A DNA stretch of 46,761 nt from positions 1-46,761 of the forward strand of contig JABXKD010000021.1 of the NCBI GenBank assembly GCA_013375475.1, written 5' to 3'. The notes beneath the pieces were generated by a model. The model was not told the DNA's origin and did no database searches. It was given only the letters and a program-made list of their open reading frames with translations. Shown in pieces: positions 8,449 through 18,344 of the stretch (within the stretch, counting starts at the first letter, position 1; the number at the start of each line of letters is the position of its first letter). The stretch comes from Promethearchaeota archaeon. Lineage in GTDB: Archaea > Asgardarchaeota > Lokiarchaeia > Sigyniarchaeales > SOKP01. The translations under genes and the position numbers were made by a program.

Positions 8449-9408
8449 CTAATTCAAATAATCTTCAATATTAGAACTCATTTTTAATAAATTCTGAACA
8501 AGTTCAGAAAACTCATGATCTTCTAGCGTGTTTTTTTCGATGAGTTTACTCGCTAACTCCCGGTAAATTTCCCAACCTGTGTCTTTTATTAATTTTAGTT
8601 TTGTACTAAAGGAATACAAACTAAGATAGGTATTTTTATAATCCCCTAGATGAATTGGTTTATCACCTAAATTGTTAATAGCTTCGTTTAGGGTTGTTTT
8701 AGTTTGTTCCAGATAGTAGTTCAATTTAAATCTAACATCCTTGATTTCATTGTTTAACTTATTTATTTCGTTTTGATACTTGAGAAAGGTTATCTCATCT
8801 TTTAATTTTTCTGATAACTCCACTACAGTTTCAGACATAGCTACTTTTCTTGTTAGATTCGCAGTATTTTCAATTTTATATATAAGGAGATCTCTCTCTT
8901 GGATTAAGTTTTCAACTTTTTCCCTTGAAAGCTGCTTTTTATGAGCCCAAATTGATTTCAACATTTGGTCGGGATGCTCTAACAAAGATTTCCTTACTAC
9001 TTTTACATTCCTTACAATTAATTCTGTAAGCGGGTGCTCTAGTATGTTGAATTCATCTCTATTCCCATCCCATGAAAGAAATAATTGCTCGTACTTAATC
9101 AGTAATTTAATTAATTTTGGAATAACTCTGTTTAAAGTTTTAGTATCTTCCTTATCAGCAATTATAACCATATCAACTTTTATCTTAGGTATTGAAGTAA
9201 TCAAAACGGAATAATCCTTTAATTCTATGTTTGTTATATCTTTTGAACGATCTAACGAATCACCTAATACTAGTTCAGAAACAAAAGTTTTTATTGCTGT
9301 AAAAAAGGAACTAAACATTTCCATTTTTCCAGAACTTATCTCTTGGAAGCTCTTGTCGTATATCAATAAACCTGTGTGACTTTGATAAAGAAAAATAGAA
9401 TAAATCAT
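8449..9408 (-). CDS. Longin-like N-terminal domain plus coiled coil
   Basis: A 319-residue protein. Residues 1-115 fit a longin-like fold: two strands (IYSIFLYQSHTGLLIYDKSF), a helix (MFSSFFTAIKTFVSELVLGD), three strands (ITNIELKDYSVLITSI, VDMVIIADKED) and the helix VIPKLIKLLIKYEQLF. Residues 150-250 are heptad-rich and predicted coiled coil. The C-terminal 60 residues are helical. No signal peptide or membrane helix is seen. It ends 27 bases from the convergent DRG-like gene. A role as a GTPase partner or membrane-trafficking-like factor is an inference from the family and the context. Confidence 0.6.
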   Translation of the reverse strand: MIYSIFLYQSHTGLLIYDKSFQEISSGKMEMFSSFFTAIKTFVSELVLGDSLDRSKDITNIELKDYSVLITSIPKIKVDMVIIADKEDTKTLNRVIPKLIKLLIKYEQLFLSWDGNRDEFNILEHPLTELIVRNVKVVRKSLLEHPDQMLKSIWAHKKQLSREKVENLIQERDLLIYKIENTANLTRKVAMSETVVELSEKLKDEITFLKYQNEINKLNNEIKDVRFKLNYYLEQTKTTLNEAINNLGDKPIHLGDYKNTYLSLYSFSTKLKLIKDTGWEIYRELASKLIEKNTLEDHEFSELVQNLLKMSSNIEDYLN

Positions 9409-9534
9409 GTAGTTTTAGAGATATCTTATTAATTTTAATTATTTATCTGAGATTTTAACAACTAATTAATTATCGAATAATATTTTATTTATTAAATTTT
9501 TATCATTAATTTTCTTTTTAAATAAGTAAAAAGA

Positions 9535-12213
9535 TCAATTTCTAATATTTTCTATAATAAGGGGAATCTCTGAAATTTCTTTCTCATAATCAGGATCTAA
9601 ATTAGTAATTCCTTTTGAGATATTTAATATACTTTCGAATGAATATATTAGATTTTCTAAATAATCCGTGATATCTCCCTTATAAATTAAAATTTTTAGC
9701 TCATCTTCGAGATATTCACTAATCTCTCTAATTGAGAACTTATTTTCAATCCTTAAATTTAAGATTATCATCTCTAAATTAATTCTTCCACATTCACAAT
9801 AGGGTTTATCTTTACAATCGCAATTGAAAATTTCTCCTGTCCATTTTACAACATATTCTATAAATTCATCTGAAAAGGATTTTCTTTTTTTAACATAATT
9901 TGCGTCCATGAGTGAGAGAACGCTCGCAGAAAAGAAATTATTAGAAGAATATTTTGCTGCTCTATGCTTTGATAAGTCTGCTACAATTTTCTTTGTTAAA
10001 TATACATTTTTTAGTGCTTTTAATTCAAGAACGATATCTGTAATTTTTGACTTCTTGTTTTTTAAAATATCAACAATTTCCAAGCTTTTTTCAACAGTTA
10101 GAAAAGATTTAGCAATAGATTGACCCAAAAAGGACGATTTATACATATTTTTATTATCTAAAAGAACAAGCCCATAATTTATTAGTTTCTTTAAAAATTC
10201 TACTAAGTCATAATTAGAATTAATTTGATATTCATTAAATTGATATATTTTTTCTCTTACTATGCCTTCAGTATACATAGAAATAAACGCGAGAAGTTCA
10301 GTTAGAGATTTGTCACCATTGGGATGTAATTCGTAGTCTTTAATTTTCCCATTAAGTAAGTTTATGGCAACATTTTCTTCCGTAACTTTTGTTCTATGGG
10401 AATAAACCTTTCCGGGTTCAATAAGAAGATAAGCTAATCCAATGTCATGTTTTTTTAATCTCCCAGCTCTTCCTAACATTTGCTCAAATTCAGCAACCGT
10501 CAATAAACTAATACCCATTACTAAGGATTCAAAAATCACTTGTTTTGCAGGTAAATCGACACCTGCAGCTAATGCTGCCGTTGCTACAACTGCTGAAATA
10601 GATTGATTTTGGAAATGCCTTTCAATTTCAAGCCTCTCTTCGTTCGTTAATCCAGAATGGTAAGATCTTACTCTCAATCCTTTATTTTGTAAATAGATCG
10701 TCAATGATTCGCACTTTTTTCTTGAATTTGTAAATATTATAGATTGACCTTTGAATCCATAAGATGAAGTCTCTGAGTAAGCAGTTCGCACTAATTTTGT
10801 TATATTTTTAAGTTTTATTGCTTCGTTTAGACATAGTATTAAATGTCGTTCGATTGGAACAGGTCTATTATTGTAATTGATCAAAATACAATCCAATGTT
10901 TTAGCTAACGCTTCTGGTTCCCCTATTGTAGCACTTAAATATAAATATTGAACATCATTAAATATTGATTTTAAACGAGCTATTAAACCATCTAAAATAA
11001 ATCCACGTTCTTGATCACTCAAAGTTTGAATTTCATCAACAATTATTGTCCCAATGGATCCCAAATTACCTTTATTACCACTTCTTAAAATATAATCAAT
11101 AGCTTCATAAGTAGCTATAATTATGTCAGCATCTATCAATTCTTCTAAATCTTCCGTGTCATTTTTATCTAATATAGATTCTCCTATTCTTTTTATTATT
11201 TTCAAATTCAATGGTTTATATTTTTTTTTAAATTCTTCCGTTCTTAAACTTGCCAACGCTCTGATTGGCACTAAATAAAGTAACTTGCGTTTCTCTTTCA
11301 GAACTCTTGAAATTCCTGTCAACTCACCGATTAAAGTTTTTCCTGCTGATGTCGGAGCCATAACTAGTTGGCTTTTTTGCTCTGTTAACAATCCTGCTTC
11401 AATTGAAATTGCTTGAATCGGTAAGAGAGTTGAAATTTTAAGCGTATTTAGCAGTTCCTTTAAATTATTTGGGATTTCTAGGTTATCAATAGTATAATTA
11501 AGATATTTTTTACTTATCGGTGGATTTTTTTCAATGTCATAAAGAGTCATTTCTTTATTTTTTACGGGATTAAAATCAGCCTTAAAGGAGTTTAGTATTC
11601 TATTCAGATCCCGAAATTTTAAAATTAAATGATTAAAAAAATTTTTAAGCTTCGGGTTAAGTTTCCCAGAAGGAATAAGTCCTGCGACTTGAGCTTGCTT
11701 TACTACAACATCTAGTGCACAATCGGAACAAATATATTGATTCCTTAATGCTTTAATCTTGGATTTTTCGTTTAAGATTGTAAATGTTTTATCATCTAAG
11801 CAAGATTTGCAAAAAATCATACTTATAATATTTTTTTCATCATATTGAAGATTTTTAAGCATTTCTTTAATAACTGTGAAATCTACTGATTTAGTTTGAC
11901 TAGAAAAAGCGATAAATTTGTTTTTTTTATCAATTAAAAATCTCTTAAGAAGTCGAGGATTAATAGGTTCTAATTTTCCATCGTTTTCAAGTTTAGAAAA
12001 ACTAAGGGGCCGAATCTTATCTTTAAAATCTAATCCGAAGAGTACAACGCCTCTGAAAAATGGTTTTTTTATGTATGAATAAGTTAGATTTTTCTTCTTG
12101 AAAGACTTTAAATAGAAGAAGTTTACATTAAAAGATAATTCTTTTTTGTTATCCCAATTTTTATCGAATACTACAAAATAGTCTCTAGAAATGGTAATCA
12201 AAAGAAAAATCAC
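9535..12213 (-). CDS. Ski2-like superfamily II helicase with zinc-binding segments
   Basis: An 892-residue SF2 helicase. Motif I is APTSAGKT (286-293), motif II is DEIQ (393-396), motif III is LSATIGEP (426-433) and motif VI is QMLGRAGR (578-585). The Q-like LLPIQ (263-267) and TAALAAGVDLPA (545-556) are also present. The 240-residue N-terminal domain has a zinc-ribbon-like pair C135xxC138 and C162xxC165. Near residue 790 there is a second Cys-rich stretch, CDCKDKPYCECG. This resembles the archaeal Ski2-like family COG1202 (called ASH-Ski2 in Thermococcales and linked to RNA decay factors), rather than Hel308. It lies divergent to the DnaJ-finger gene. The family choice is from memory, not search. 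Confidence 0.88.
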   Translation of the reverse strand: MIFLLITISRDYFVVFDKNWDNKKELSFNVNFFYLKSFKKKNLTYSYIKKPFFRGVVLFGLDFKDKIRPLSFSKLENDGKLEPINPRLLKRFLIDKKNKFIAFSSQTKSVDFTVIKEMLKNLQYDEKNIISMIFCKSCLDDKTFTILNEKSKIKALRNQYICSDCALDVVVKQAQVAGLIPSGKLNPKLKNFFNHLILKFRDLNRILNSFKADFNPVKNKEMTLYDIEKNPPISKKYLNYTIDNLEIPNNLKELLNTLKISTLLPIQAISIEAGLLTEQKSQLVMAPTSAGKTLIGELTGISRVLKEKRKLLYLVPIRALASLRTEEFKKKYKPLNLKIIKRIGESILDKNDTEDLEELIDADIIIATYEAIDYILRSGNKGNLGSIGTIIVDEIQTLSDQERGFILDGLIARLKSIFNDVQYLYLSATIGEPEALAKTLDCILINYNNRPVPIERHLILCLNEAIKLKNITKLVRTAYSETSSYGFKGQSIIFTNSRKKCESLTIYLQNKGLRVRSYHSGLTNEERLEIERHFQNQSISAVVATAALAAGVDLPAKQVIFESLVMGISLLTVAEFEQMLGRAGRLKKHDIGLAYLLIEPGKVYSHRTKVTEENVAINLLNGKIKDYELHPNGDKSLTELLAFISMYTEGIVREKIYQFNEYQINSNYDLVEFLKKLINYGLVLLDNKNMYKSSFLGQSIAKSFLTVEKSLEIVDILKNKKSKITDIVLELKALKNVYLTKKIVADLSKHRAAKYSSNNFFSASVLSLMDANYVKKRKSFSDEFIEYVVKWTGEIFNCDCKDKPYCECGRINLEMIILNLRIENKFSIREISEYLEDELKILIYKGDITDYLENLIYSFESILNISKGITNLDPDYEKEISEIPLIIENIRN

Positions 12214-12262
12214 TAAGCCTATAAGAAACTTACATTTATTACTGAAATAAAAAAATCAGAAC

Positions 12263-12430
12263 CTAAAACCCAAAAACAGCTTTAATTTTATCATATACTT
12301 CTTTAATTTGTCTTAGTTTAGCCTCATCGCCCTGATTTAAAAAATGTTCGATCCATTGGGCAAGACCTCCACCATTGGGGTCCATCCATTGTTTAAAATA
12401 TTCTACTGCTTGATGTTCTTCTACTGACAT
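12263..12430 (-). CDS. Small conserved-looking protein of 55 residues
   Basis: A short ORF, starting MSVEEHQAVEYFKQWMD and ending KIKAVFGF. It has one clean frame from ATG 12430 to TAG 12263 and sits just upstream of the helicase gene on the same strand, 49 bases away. The composition is that of a soluble, mostly helical protein with a PNGGG turn. I do not recognise a family. Good codon use and the fit between neighbours support it being real, possibly co-transcribed with the helicase. Confidence 0.6.
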   Translation of the reverse strand: MSVEEHQAVEYFKQWMDPNGGGLAQWIEHFLNQGDEAKLRQIKEVYDKIKAVFGF

Positions 12431-12536
12431 ATTAAATCTGTTTTGTTTTTATTTTGATATACTTTATATAAATTATTCTATTTTATATTTTTATAATTTT
12501 GTTATATAGAAAAAAAAATTATCAAATTTAATTCGG

Positions 12537-13505
12537 GTGATAAATATTCCGGATGTACGTATAAAAACACCAAATTTAGACGAGATTTTCGAGAAGTGGA
12601 AAGAAAGGTCTGTAAGACAAGATAAAAAAAAGATGGAAAAGCAATTTGGAACTAAAGGGGCAATTTTCTCGCTGGATGCAGTGAGTGCTGCAGAATATGT
12701 TAAAGACACACAAAAGGAAGCTGCTATTTATTTCGCTATAAAAAAGACTGTTGGTGAGGTATCGAAAGGAACAGAAGAAAAAATAGTTCTTGCGCCCCGA
12801 GTACCAAGAGAAACTTTTTATTCATTTAAGGGAAATGCTAAATTAAATAAAGACAATTGGAAGGGTAGTGAGTTAGAGCCTACATATGAGACACTGAAAA
12901 CAATACCCTGCAAAAACTGTAGCGGTAAAGGATATATAGAAGATAAATGCAAAACTTGCAAAGGAACTGGAAAGATCGAAGAAAAAGTGACTATATTATC
13001 AGGAGAAGATCAAAAGAAAGAGGATAAACCATTTACTTATCCCTGCGGCGTTTGTTATGGGACTGGTACCAGTAAAGAGCAATGTCGGGATTGTGGAGGT
13101 CACAAAAACATGTACAAATACCAAATTCTTCCCGTTCCTTTTAAAACTGTTGTTACAGGGATCCCAGTCCTCCATAGTAGCGCACAAACGAAATATGAAA
13201 AAGAGATCGAGCGAGACCTTCACCAAATGATCGAGGAGGTTGAAGGTATAAGATTCACTGAATTTAAAGATTTAGAGGCGAAAGCTGAACCTTCCTTAGG
13301 ATATTGGAATAAAAACATTAAAAAAACAATAAGTGCCGCAAGTAGCGACCATAAAACCTACTCAAAAGATAAGGAAGCTCAGATTACTACGCAAATATAC
13401 TTATTTCCAATGATCCAAATGTTCTGCGAAACTAAAAAGGGAGCAAAGTTTGAGATATACAGTTTAGGTTCAGCGAATAAATTTATGATTTATTCAAATT
13501 TCTAA
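12537..13505 (+). CDS. Protein with DnaJ-type cysteine-rich zinc finger, no J domain
   Basis: A 322-residue protein starting at GTG 12537. Four CxxCxG-like repeats lie at residues 125-186: CKNCSGKG, CKTCKGTG, CGVCYGTG and CRDCGG, the pattern of the DnaJ/Hsp40 zinc-binding domain (two zinc sites). The J domain (with HPD) is absent, so it would not stimulate Hsp70 in the usual way. The N-terminal 120 residues and the C-terminal 130 residues match nothing I know. Stand-alone DnaJ-type fingers occur in protein-folding and redox chaperones. It is followed by a T-rich tract that would end its transcript. Confidence 0.75.
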   Translation: MINIPDVRIKTPNLDEIFEKWKERSVRQDKKKMEKQFGTKGAIFSLDAVSAAEYVKDTQKEAAIYFAIKKTVGEVSKGTEEKIVLAPRVPRETFYSFKGNAKLNKDNWKGSELEPTYETLKTIPCKNCSGKGYIEDKCKTCKGTGKIEEKVTILSGEDQKKEDKPFTYPCGVCYGTGTSKEQCRDCGGHKNMYKYQILPVPFKTVVTGIPVLHSSAQTKYEKEIERDLHQMIEEVEGIRFTEFKDLEAKAEPSLGYWNKNIKKTISAASSDHKTYSKDKEAQITTQIYLFPMIQMFCETKKGAKFEIYSLGSANKFMIYSNF

Positions 13506-13532
13506 ACCATCTTAATTAATTCAATTTCTTCA

Positions 13533-13540
13533 TTTTTTTT
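13533..13540 (+). terminator. T-tract terminator between convergent genes
   Basis: An uninterrupted run of eight T lies 28 bases after the stop at 13505, in a T-rich stretch between two convergent genes. Archaeal RNA polymerase ends at such runs without a hairpin. Confidence 0.45.
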
Positions 13541-13574
13541 ATTTCTATTAACCTCTCACTATTGGATATTATTC

Positions 13575-16169
13575 TTATTCTAACATGCCGTAACGGTTAA
13601 ATAATTTCATAACTAACTTTAAAAACCAATATAGCCTTTTTGGAAAACGACCAATTAAAGCGTTAAATGTAGTCATCATGTCACTCTCTAATGAATGTCT
13701 ATTCTTTTTAAAATCGGGATAAGATAATCCGCCAAGAATCTTAGGAGGGGTTCCAAAACTTCTAACTTTTATCCAATCTTTTTCAAGATTTCTCGTGCTT
13801 AACCATGTTTTGTCGGTTTTAATTTGAATCTTCTGACTTGATTTCAGCGTAATTTCACCGTATATATTAATCAATCCCACTCCACCACTATAATCAGTAT
13901 TTTCAATAAAAATTAGGTTATCTCCTATTGTTAAATGTTTCTTAACGTCAAAAATCTTAATATTATTTTTTAAAATTACATAGTTTAAGGAATGACGAGT
14001 CATAACATGCCCGATGTGATTATTATTAACGGAAATTTTTGCAAATGTCCCACCTACTACTTGTAAATATGCTGATTCGATTTCTTCGCTAATAGTTATG
14101 TATTTTTTATAATATGTAGTATTGATTTGGTGTTTTTTATCCGAATCAAGATAAATAGTTTCGCTAGGTATATTTGGGTCTTGCCATTCGTCATTATTTT
14201 TGATTTCTTCAACTTTATTATTGTAGAATTCGAGTAACCATAGATATTTCGTTTTTACAGGTTCAAAACCTTCTTTTTTTGCGACCTTCATCCATAAAAA
14301 TTCGTAATCTTTTAGGAGAGAAGTCAAACTCTTTATCAATGACTCAATTTCCTTAATCACTTGCAATTTGTACTCCTCTTTTACCTTCTTAAGAGAAAAA
14401 TCGACTAACTTCTTAGAATTTATTCTCTTTTTACAATAAAATTTGATGTGTTTAGCAACGAAAGCTAGGTTTAGAAGATTCTCTTTATTTGTTAATATTG
14501 TTGAATCTAATTCCTGACAAATAGTGATAATTTCATCCATCTCTTTAATTACTAATTCGAATTGAGATGTTTTTAGATTTTTTTTGTATATAGAACTTCT
14601 TTTACTATAAGGATGCCCAAAGAAATGATTATAGTAAAAAGTAGGTCTAGTATGTAATCGATTTTTAGCTTCTATGGACCTAAAGATTTTAATTATTTTA
14701 AATAATCTATCATCGTATATTCCGAAAACATGAGTTAAAAGACTTTTCCAATAGTTTACTATGTTAACTTCTTTTGTAGGGTTCCAACCTACTTGAGAAG
14801 AATAAATGAATCCATACAATCTATTTTCTCTAATTTCCTTATTGTAATAATCTCCCCAACTAGAAGTTATTTCACCAATAGCTCCATTTCTAAAACCGTC
14901 TTTAATTAGATATGTCATGTTTTTTTCAGATCGAGCTAGTGACGGAAATATTCGGTTGTAATCCATTATAGATGGGCTAACTATGAACGGTAATTTATTT
15001 CCTTTTATTCTTTCTAGAAGTGGGTGTTTCTCTTTTGTATTATACTTCCAATACATTACAATCATATCTTTAGGTAAACCCTCAAGAATTTCTTCATATT
15101 TACAAACAATATCGTGATAAATGACGATTTTTTTATATCCATATTTTTTCGCGATTTCATAAACTTTCTTGTAATGCTCCAAGTATGCTTTACCGATTCC
15201 AGTTTTTTGAATGTAATCCTTAGAACCTAATTTACCTACATCCCAACTCTCGTCTGCTGCTATATGGAAATAATCTGATTTAAAAACATCACTTAATTCC
15301 TTAATCATATCATCTAAAAGGAGATAAATATCTTCATTAGCAATATTTAAACTATTCGATCCCGGAAATTCTCCATATTGCCAATATAATTCATTGTGTA
15401 ATATATTTTCCCAATGACCGATAGTTTGAAATATTGGTATTAACTCTACAAAATGATCCTTAGCATATTTAAATAATTCTCTTATTTCCTCTTTTGAATA
15501 CGCACCCCTTTCATTACTTATTTCAGGATGGTTTTCAAACTTGAACATATCCTGCATATAAACTAAATAATATTGGTTTATCTTAAAATGACTGAGTATT
15601 TTAATAAATTTCTTAAGGTTATCTATTTTTGCGGATTGTCCCCTCGATATATCATCGGAAACGCCCCTAATTTCTAAGCGGGGGGAATCTAAAATTGCTA
15701 TTGGGGGTAATAAATTTTTACTTGAATTGCAATTTAAAAGTTGAATTAGCGTTTGAATTCCATAAAATATCCCCTGCAATGAATCTGCCTGTAAGTATAT
15801 TCTTGATTCACTTGAAGTTAGGATGTATCCTTGTTCAATTGCTAATTTACTTTTTAAAAGATGTTTAATGTTTAATTTAGGAAAATAACTACAACATAAT
15901 TCTATAACCGTATTGAAATTTGGGATTTTAGGATATTCTCGATTAAAATTGACCTTTAATTTTTCTTTGAATCCAAAAGCTCTTAGTTGTTCCTGGAAGT
16001 GATCTACAACGAATAAATCTTCTTTTGATAAATCTGTTAGAATCGAGGACTTATCGCTAATCTTTAACAGTTTTGAATCTATCACCTTAAAGTGAAGTGG
16101 CTCTGGAAGGAATAAAACTTCTTCAACAAGTATATCAGTTTGAATTAAGTTATTAACACAAATAAACAT
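13575..16169 (-). CDS. GH20-like beta-N-acetylhexosaminidase
   Basis: An 864-residue protein. The N-terminal part (about 1-155) is the GH20b-like domain, leading into [15 protein letters not shown] (159-173) where GH20 barrels typically begin. The barrel carries HIAADESWD at 302-310, so D306/E307 match the catalytic Asp-Glu of GH20 (HxGxDE). A helical region follows, and a beta-rich domain occupies about 690-800 (galactose-binding-like). There is no signal peptide, so it is probably cytoplasmic, acting on imported amino-sugar oligomers. Its start is separated by 244 bases from the divergent ECF transporter gene, which could share regulation. Confidence 0.82.
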   Translation of the reverse strand: MFICVNNLIQTDILVEEVLFLPEPLHFKVIDSKLLKISDKSSILTDLSKEDLFVVDHFQEQLRAFGFKEKLKVNFNREYPKIPNFNTVIELCCSYFPKLNIKHLLKSKLAIEQGYILTSSESRIYLQADSLQGIFYGIQTLIQLLNCNSSKNLLPPIAILDSPRLEIRGVSDDISRGQSAKIDNLKKFIKILSHFKINQYYLVYMQDMFKFENHPEISNERGAYSKEEIRELFKYAKDHFVELIPIFQTIGHWENILHNELYWQYGEFPGSNSLNIANEDIYLLLDDMIKELSDVFKSDYFHIAADESWDVGKLGSKDYIQKTGIGKAYLEHYKKVYEIAKKYGYKKIVIYHDIVCKYEEILEGLPKDMIVMYWKYNTKEKHPLLERIKGNKLPFIVSPSIMDYNRIFPSLARSEKNMTYLIKDGFRNGAIGEITSSWGDYYNKEIRENRLYGFIYSSQVGWNPTKEVNIVNYWKSLLTHVFGIYDDRLFKIIKIFRSIEAKNRLHTRPTFYYNHFFGHPYSKRSSIYKKNLKTSQFELVIKEMDEIITICQELDSTILTNKENLLNLAFVAKHIKFYCKKRINSKKLVDFSLKKVKEEYKLQVIKEIESLIKSLTSLLKDYEFLWMKVAKKEGFEPVKTKYLWLLEFYNNKVEEIKNNDEWQDPNIPSETIYLDSDKKHQINTTYYKKYITISEEIESAYLQVVGGTFAKISVNNNHIGHVMTRHSLNYVILKNNIKIFDVKKHLTIGDNLIFIENTDYSGGVGLINIYGEITLKSSQKIQIKTDKTWLSTRNLEKDWIKVRSFGTPPKILGGLSYPDFKKNRHSLESDMMTTFNALIGRFPKRLYWFLKLVMKLFNRYGMLE

Positions 16170-16184
16170 AAGAATAATTTATTC

Positions 16185-16263
16185 TTAGCAAATAATAAGA
16201 TTTATTGATTTTTAATAGGAATATGTAAATTCTTTTATTAGCAAATAAATGATGATTTATTGC
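16185..16263. repeat. Two inverted-repeat elements, possible operator
   Basis: Two similar copies lie between the GH20 and ECF genes: TTAGCAAATAATAAGATTTATTG (written here as its ends, TTAGCAAATAAT and ATTTATTG) at 16185-16207 and TTAGCAAATAAAT-GATG-ATTTATTGC at 16238-16263. Each can fold into a hairpin or be read as a palindrome, and the copies are 53 bases apart. They look like protein-binding sites for a regulator of both divergent genes (inference). Confidence 0.4.
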
Positions 16264-16413
16264 TATTAGAGAATGAAATTAAGAATATCTCGAAGAAGTA
16301 ATAAAAATTTTTTAATATATATATTTCCCAAAATCAGTTTTCTAAAAGTAATATGATTAATCAAGAGATAACTTTTAAATTAGATAAATAATATTTAAGT
16401 AAGTGTTTAGATA

Positions 16414-17019
16414 ATGGAGAACAAAATAGAAGTAGAAGGTCGGAGTTTTTTCGGTTATCTTTTACCAAATAATGCATTAACGATCTCAATTATAGCTATT
16501 TTCACAGCTCTAAATTTTGTGGCAACATATTGGATCCAGATTCCAATTCCTGCCACTGGAGGATACATTAATATTGGAGACACTGCAGTTATGTTCACGG
16601 CACTCTTATTTGGACCTATTATTGGTGGCGTTGTTGGTGGTGTGGGTCCGATGTTGGCAGACATTTTCTCGCCATATATAATTTATGCGCCTGCTACGCT
16701 TATCATTAAAGGGTTTGAAGGCTTCTTGATTGGATTAATTTCAAATCCTAGAGGTTGTACTGGAAGAGTTTCTTATCGTGATATATTAGCAGTAATTTTT
16801 GGCGGAATTCTCATTCCCTTAGGTTATTTTATATATGAAGCATTCATACTTGGTCTTGGAGTTGCTATAGCTTTAGTTGAAATGCCTGGCAACTTTTTCC
16901 AATTTATAGCTGCTGCAGTATTTTCAATTTTATTAATTGCAGCTTCAAGAAAGAATATAGTTGATGGCTTACCTCAAGTTTTTGATTTAATTTTCATCCC
17001 AATCGAATCAGAAGAATAA
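16414..17019 (+). CDS. ECF transporter S component (substrate-binding membrane subunit)
   Basis: A 201-residue membrane protein with about six helices. The signature GGYINIGDTAVMFTALLFGP (50-69), then GGVVGGVGPMLADIF and APATLIIKGFEGFLIG, is typical of ECF S components (COG4720-like; HmpT/thiamin and related). The S subunit binds a vitamin or small metabolite and needs an energizing module (EcfA/A'/T), not seen in this window. The substrate is unknown. It is divergent to the GH20 gene, with a possible operator between. Confidence 0.85.
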   Translation: MENKIEVEGRSFFGYLLPNNALTISIIAIFTALNFVATYWIQIPIPATGGYINIGDTAVMFTALLFGPIIGGVVGGVGPMLADIFSPYIIYAPATLIIKGFEGFLIGLISNPRGCTGRVSYRDILAVIFGGILIPLGYFIYEAFILGLGVAIALVEMPGNFFQFIAAAVFSILLIAASRKNIVDGLPQVFDLIFIPIESEE

Positions 17020-17071
17020 TCTTCAAAGGTGAATCGGTTGCGAATAATAATTAAGGGTGTCAATATTATAT

Positions 17072-17079
17072 TTTTATAA
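17072..17079 (+). promoter_or_regulatory. TATA box for the ZIP transporter gene
   Basis: TTTTATAA lies about 35 bases before the ATG at 17111, the usual distance for a short leader. It supports translation starting near 17111 rather than at the internal TTG at 17176. Confidence 0.4.
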
Positions 17080-17110
17080 TTGATTAAATCTCTAATTCAA
17101 TAGCAAAATT

Positions 17111-17880
17111 ATGGTGAATTAACCGTTCTTGACTGGATAATACTTTTCAGCATTTTAGGTAGTATTGGTGCTATTTTGGCAGCAGCCGGTTTTGTATTGT
17201 TAGCAGAAAGGCTTCAGAAAGCGTTAATTTCGACTTTAATCTCTTTCGCTACGGGGACTTTGCTCACTACTGCGTTATTAGGATTAATACCTGAAGCAGT
17301 TGAAACTGTTGGAGGAGAACCTCATGTAATAATGCCTTATGTGCTAGGTGGTATTCTTTTCTTCTTCTTCTTAGAAAAACTCATTATTTGGCGAAATTGT
17401 ACTGACGAAGAATGTGATGTTCACGCTGCTGCTGGACCTATTGTATTAGTTGGAGACGCGTTCCATAATTTTATAGACGGAATTGTAATAACTGCTGGTT
17501 TCCTTACGAGCTTTACTGTAGGATTAGCTGCGGCTATTGCCATAATTGCTCACGAAATCCCTCAAGAAACTGGAGATTTTGGAATCCTATTGCACGGAGG
17601 GTTTTCAAAGAAAAAAGCGTTTGTTTATAATTGCATCTCAAGCATAACTACAATTCCTGCAGCTATTATTAGTTATTTTATACTAGGGTCGATTTCATTT
17701 ATAGTACCATATGCTCTTGCGATTTCAGCAGCTAGTTTCTTGTATATAGCATTATCAGATTTAACACCGGAGTTGCATCAAAAGTGGGGTTTAAAACAAA
17801 CTCTAAAACAGTTGGTATTAATTCTAGCAGGAGTATTAATAATGATTTTGATTTTTACATTAATGGGACATAATCATTAA
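17111..17880 (+). CDS. ZIP-family metal transporter, apparent frameshift near the start
   Basis: A ZIP (zinc/iron) transporter. The long frame opens at TTG 17176 (234 residues), but the same frame encodes the first membrane helix (WIILFSILGSIGAILAAAG) further upstream, from 17104 on, with no ATG, GTG or TTG. An ATG at 17111, out of this frame, reads ATGGTGAATTAA and stops. If one G is missing, the start becomes M-G-E-L-T-V-L-D-W and joins the frame. Metal-binding motifs are intact: HNFIDG in TM4 and HEIPQETGD in TM5. A His-rich loop is absent. The length with the extra helix (about 257) is that of the family. Either a sequencing indel or a real frameshift. Confidence 0.8.
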
Positions 17881-17946
17881 AGAGTATCACTACTTAAACG
17901 GGTTTTATTTAAAAATATTCTAATAAAAAAATAGATCATATAGGTT

Positions 17947-18198
17947 CTAAGCTTTAAAAGGTTCATCGTGAATAACTTTATCTATTGCCAATAAGCAAGC
18001 CTCATCCCAGTCATCATGGGGGTCAATTTCTTTAGCACAATTATCACACCAATCGTCAGAATACCCTTCATCGAAATCGTCACTTTCTAAATCGCCGTTT
18101 AACGTTCCACCGCAGTAAAGACATTCACCATCGTCGTATCTATCCAAAATCTCAGCGATTAATTCAACCTTTTTCCTATTGTTAATTTTTCTCACCAT
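17947..18198 (-). CDS. Small acidic zinc-ribbon protein
   Basis: An 83-residue protein with two CxxC pairs (CLYCGG near residue 26 and CDNC near 51), separated by a very acidic stretch (DLESDDFDEGYSDD). It probably binds one zinc. I do not recognise a family. The basic N-terminus (MVRKINNRKK) contrasts with the acidic body. It converges with the ZIP gene and is divergent to the kinase gene. Confidence 0.65.
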   Translation of the reverse strand: MVRKINNRKKVELIAEILDRYDDGECLYCGGTLNGDLESDDFDEGYSDDWCDNCAKEIDPHDDWDEACLLAIDKVIHDEPFKA

Positions 18199-18344
18199 AT
18201 TTTATCACTTAAATTATTGATTATAATATGGTAATTAGAATTAAAAAAAAGTATGGTTCTATAAAATAGGACAAGGTAAAAAATAAGTTATAGCTTCTAA
18301 AATATTAAATTGTATTACTCACTCTGTTAAATTAATCTATATTT

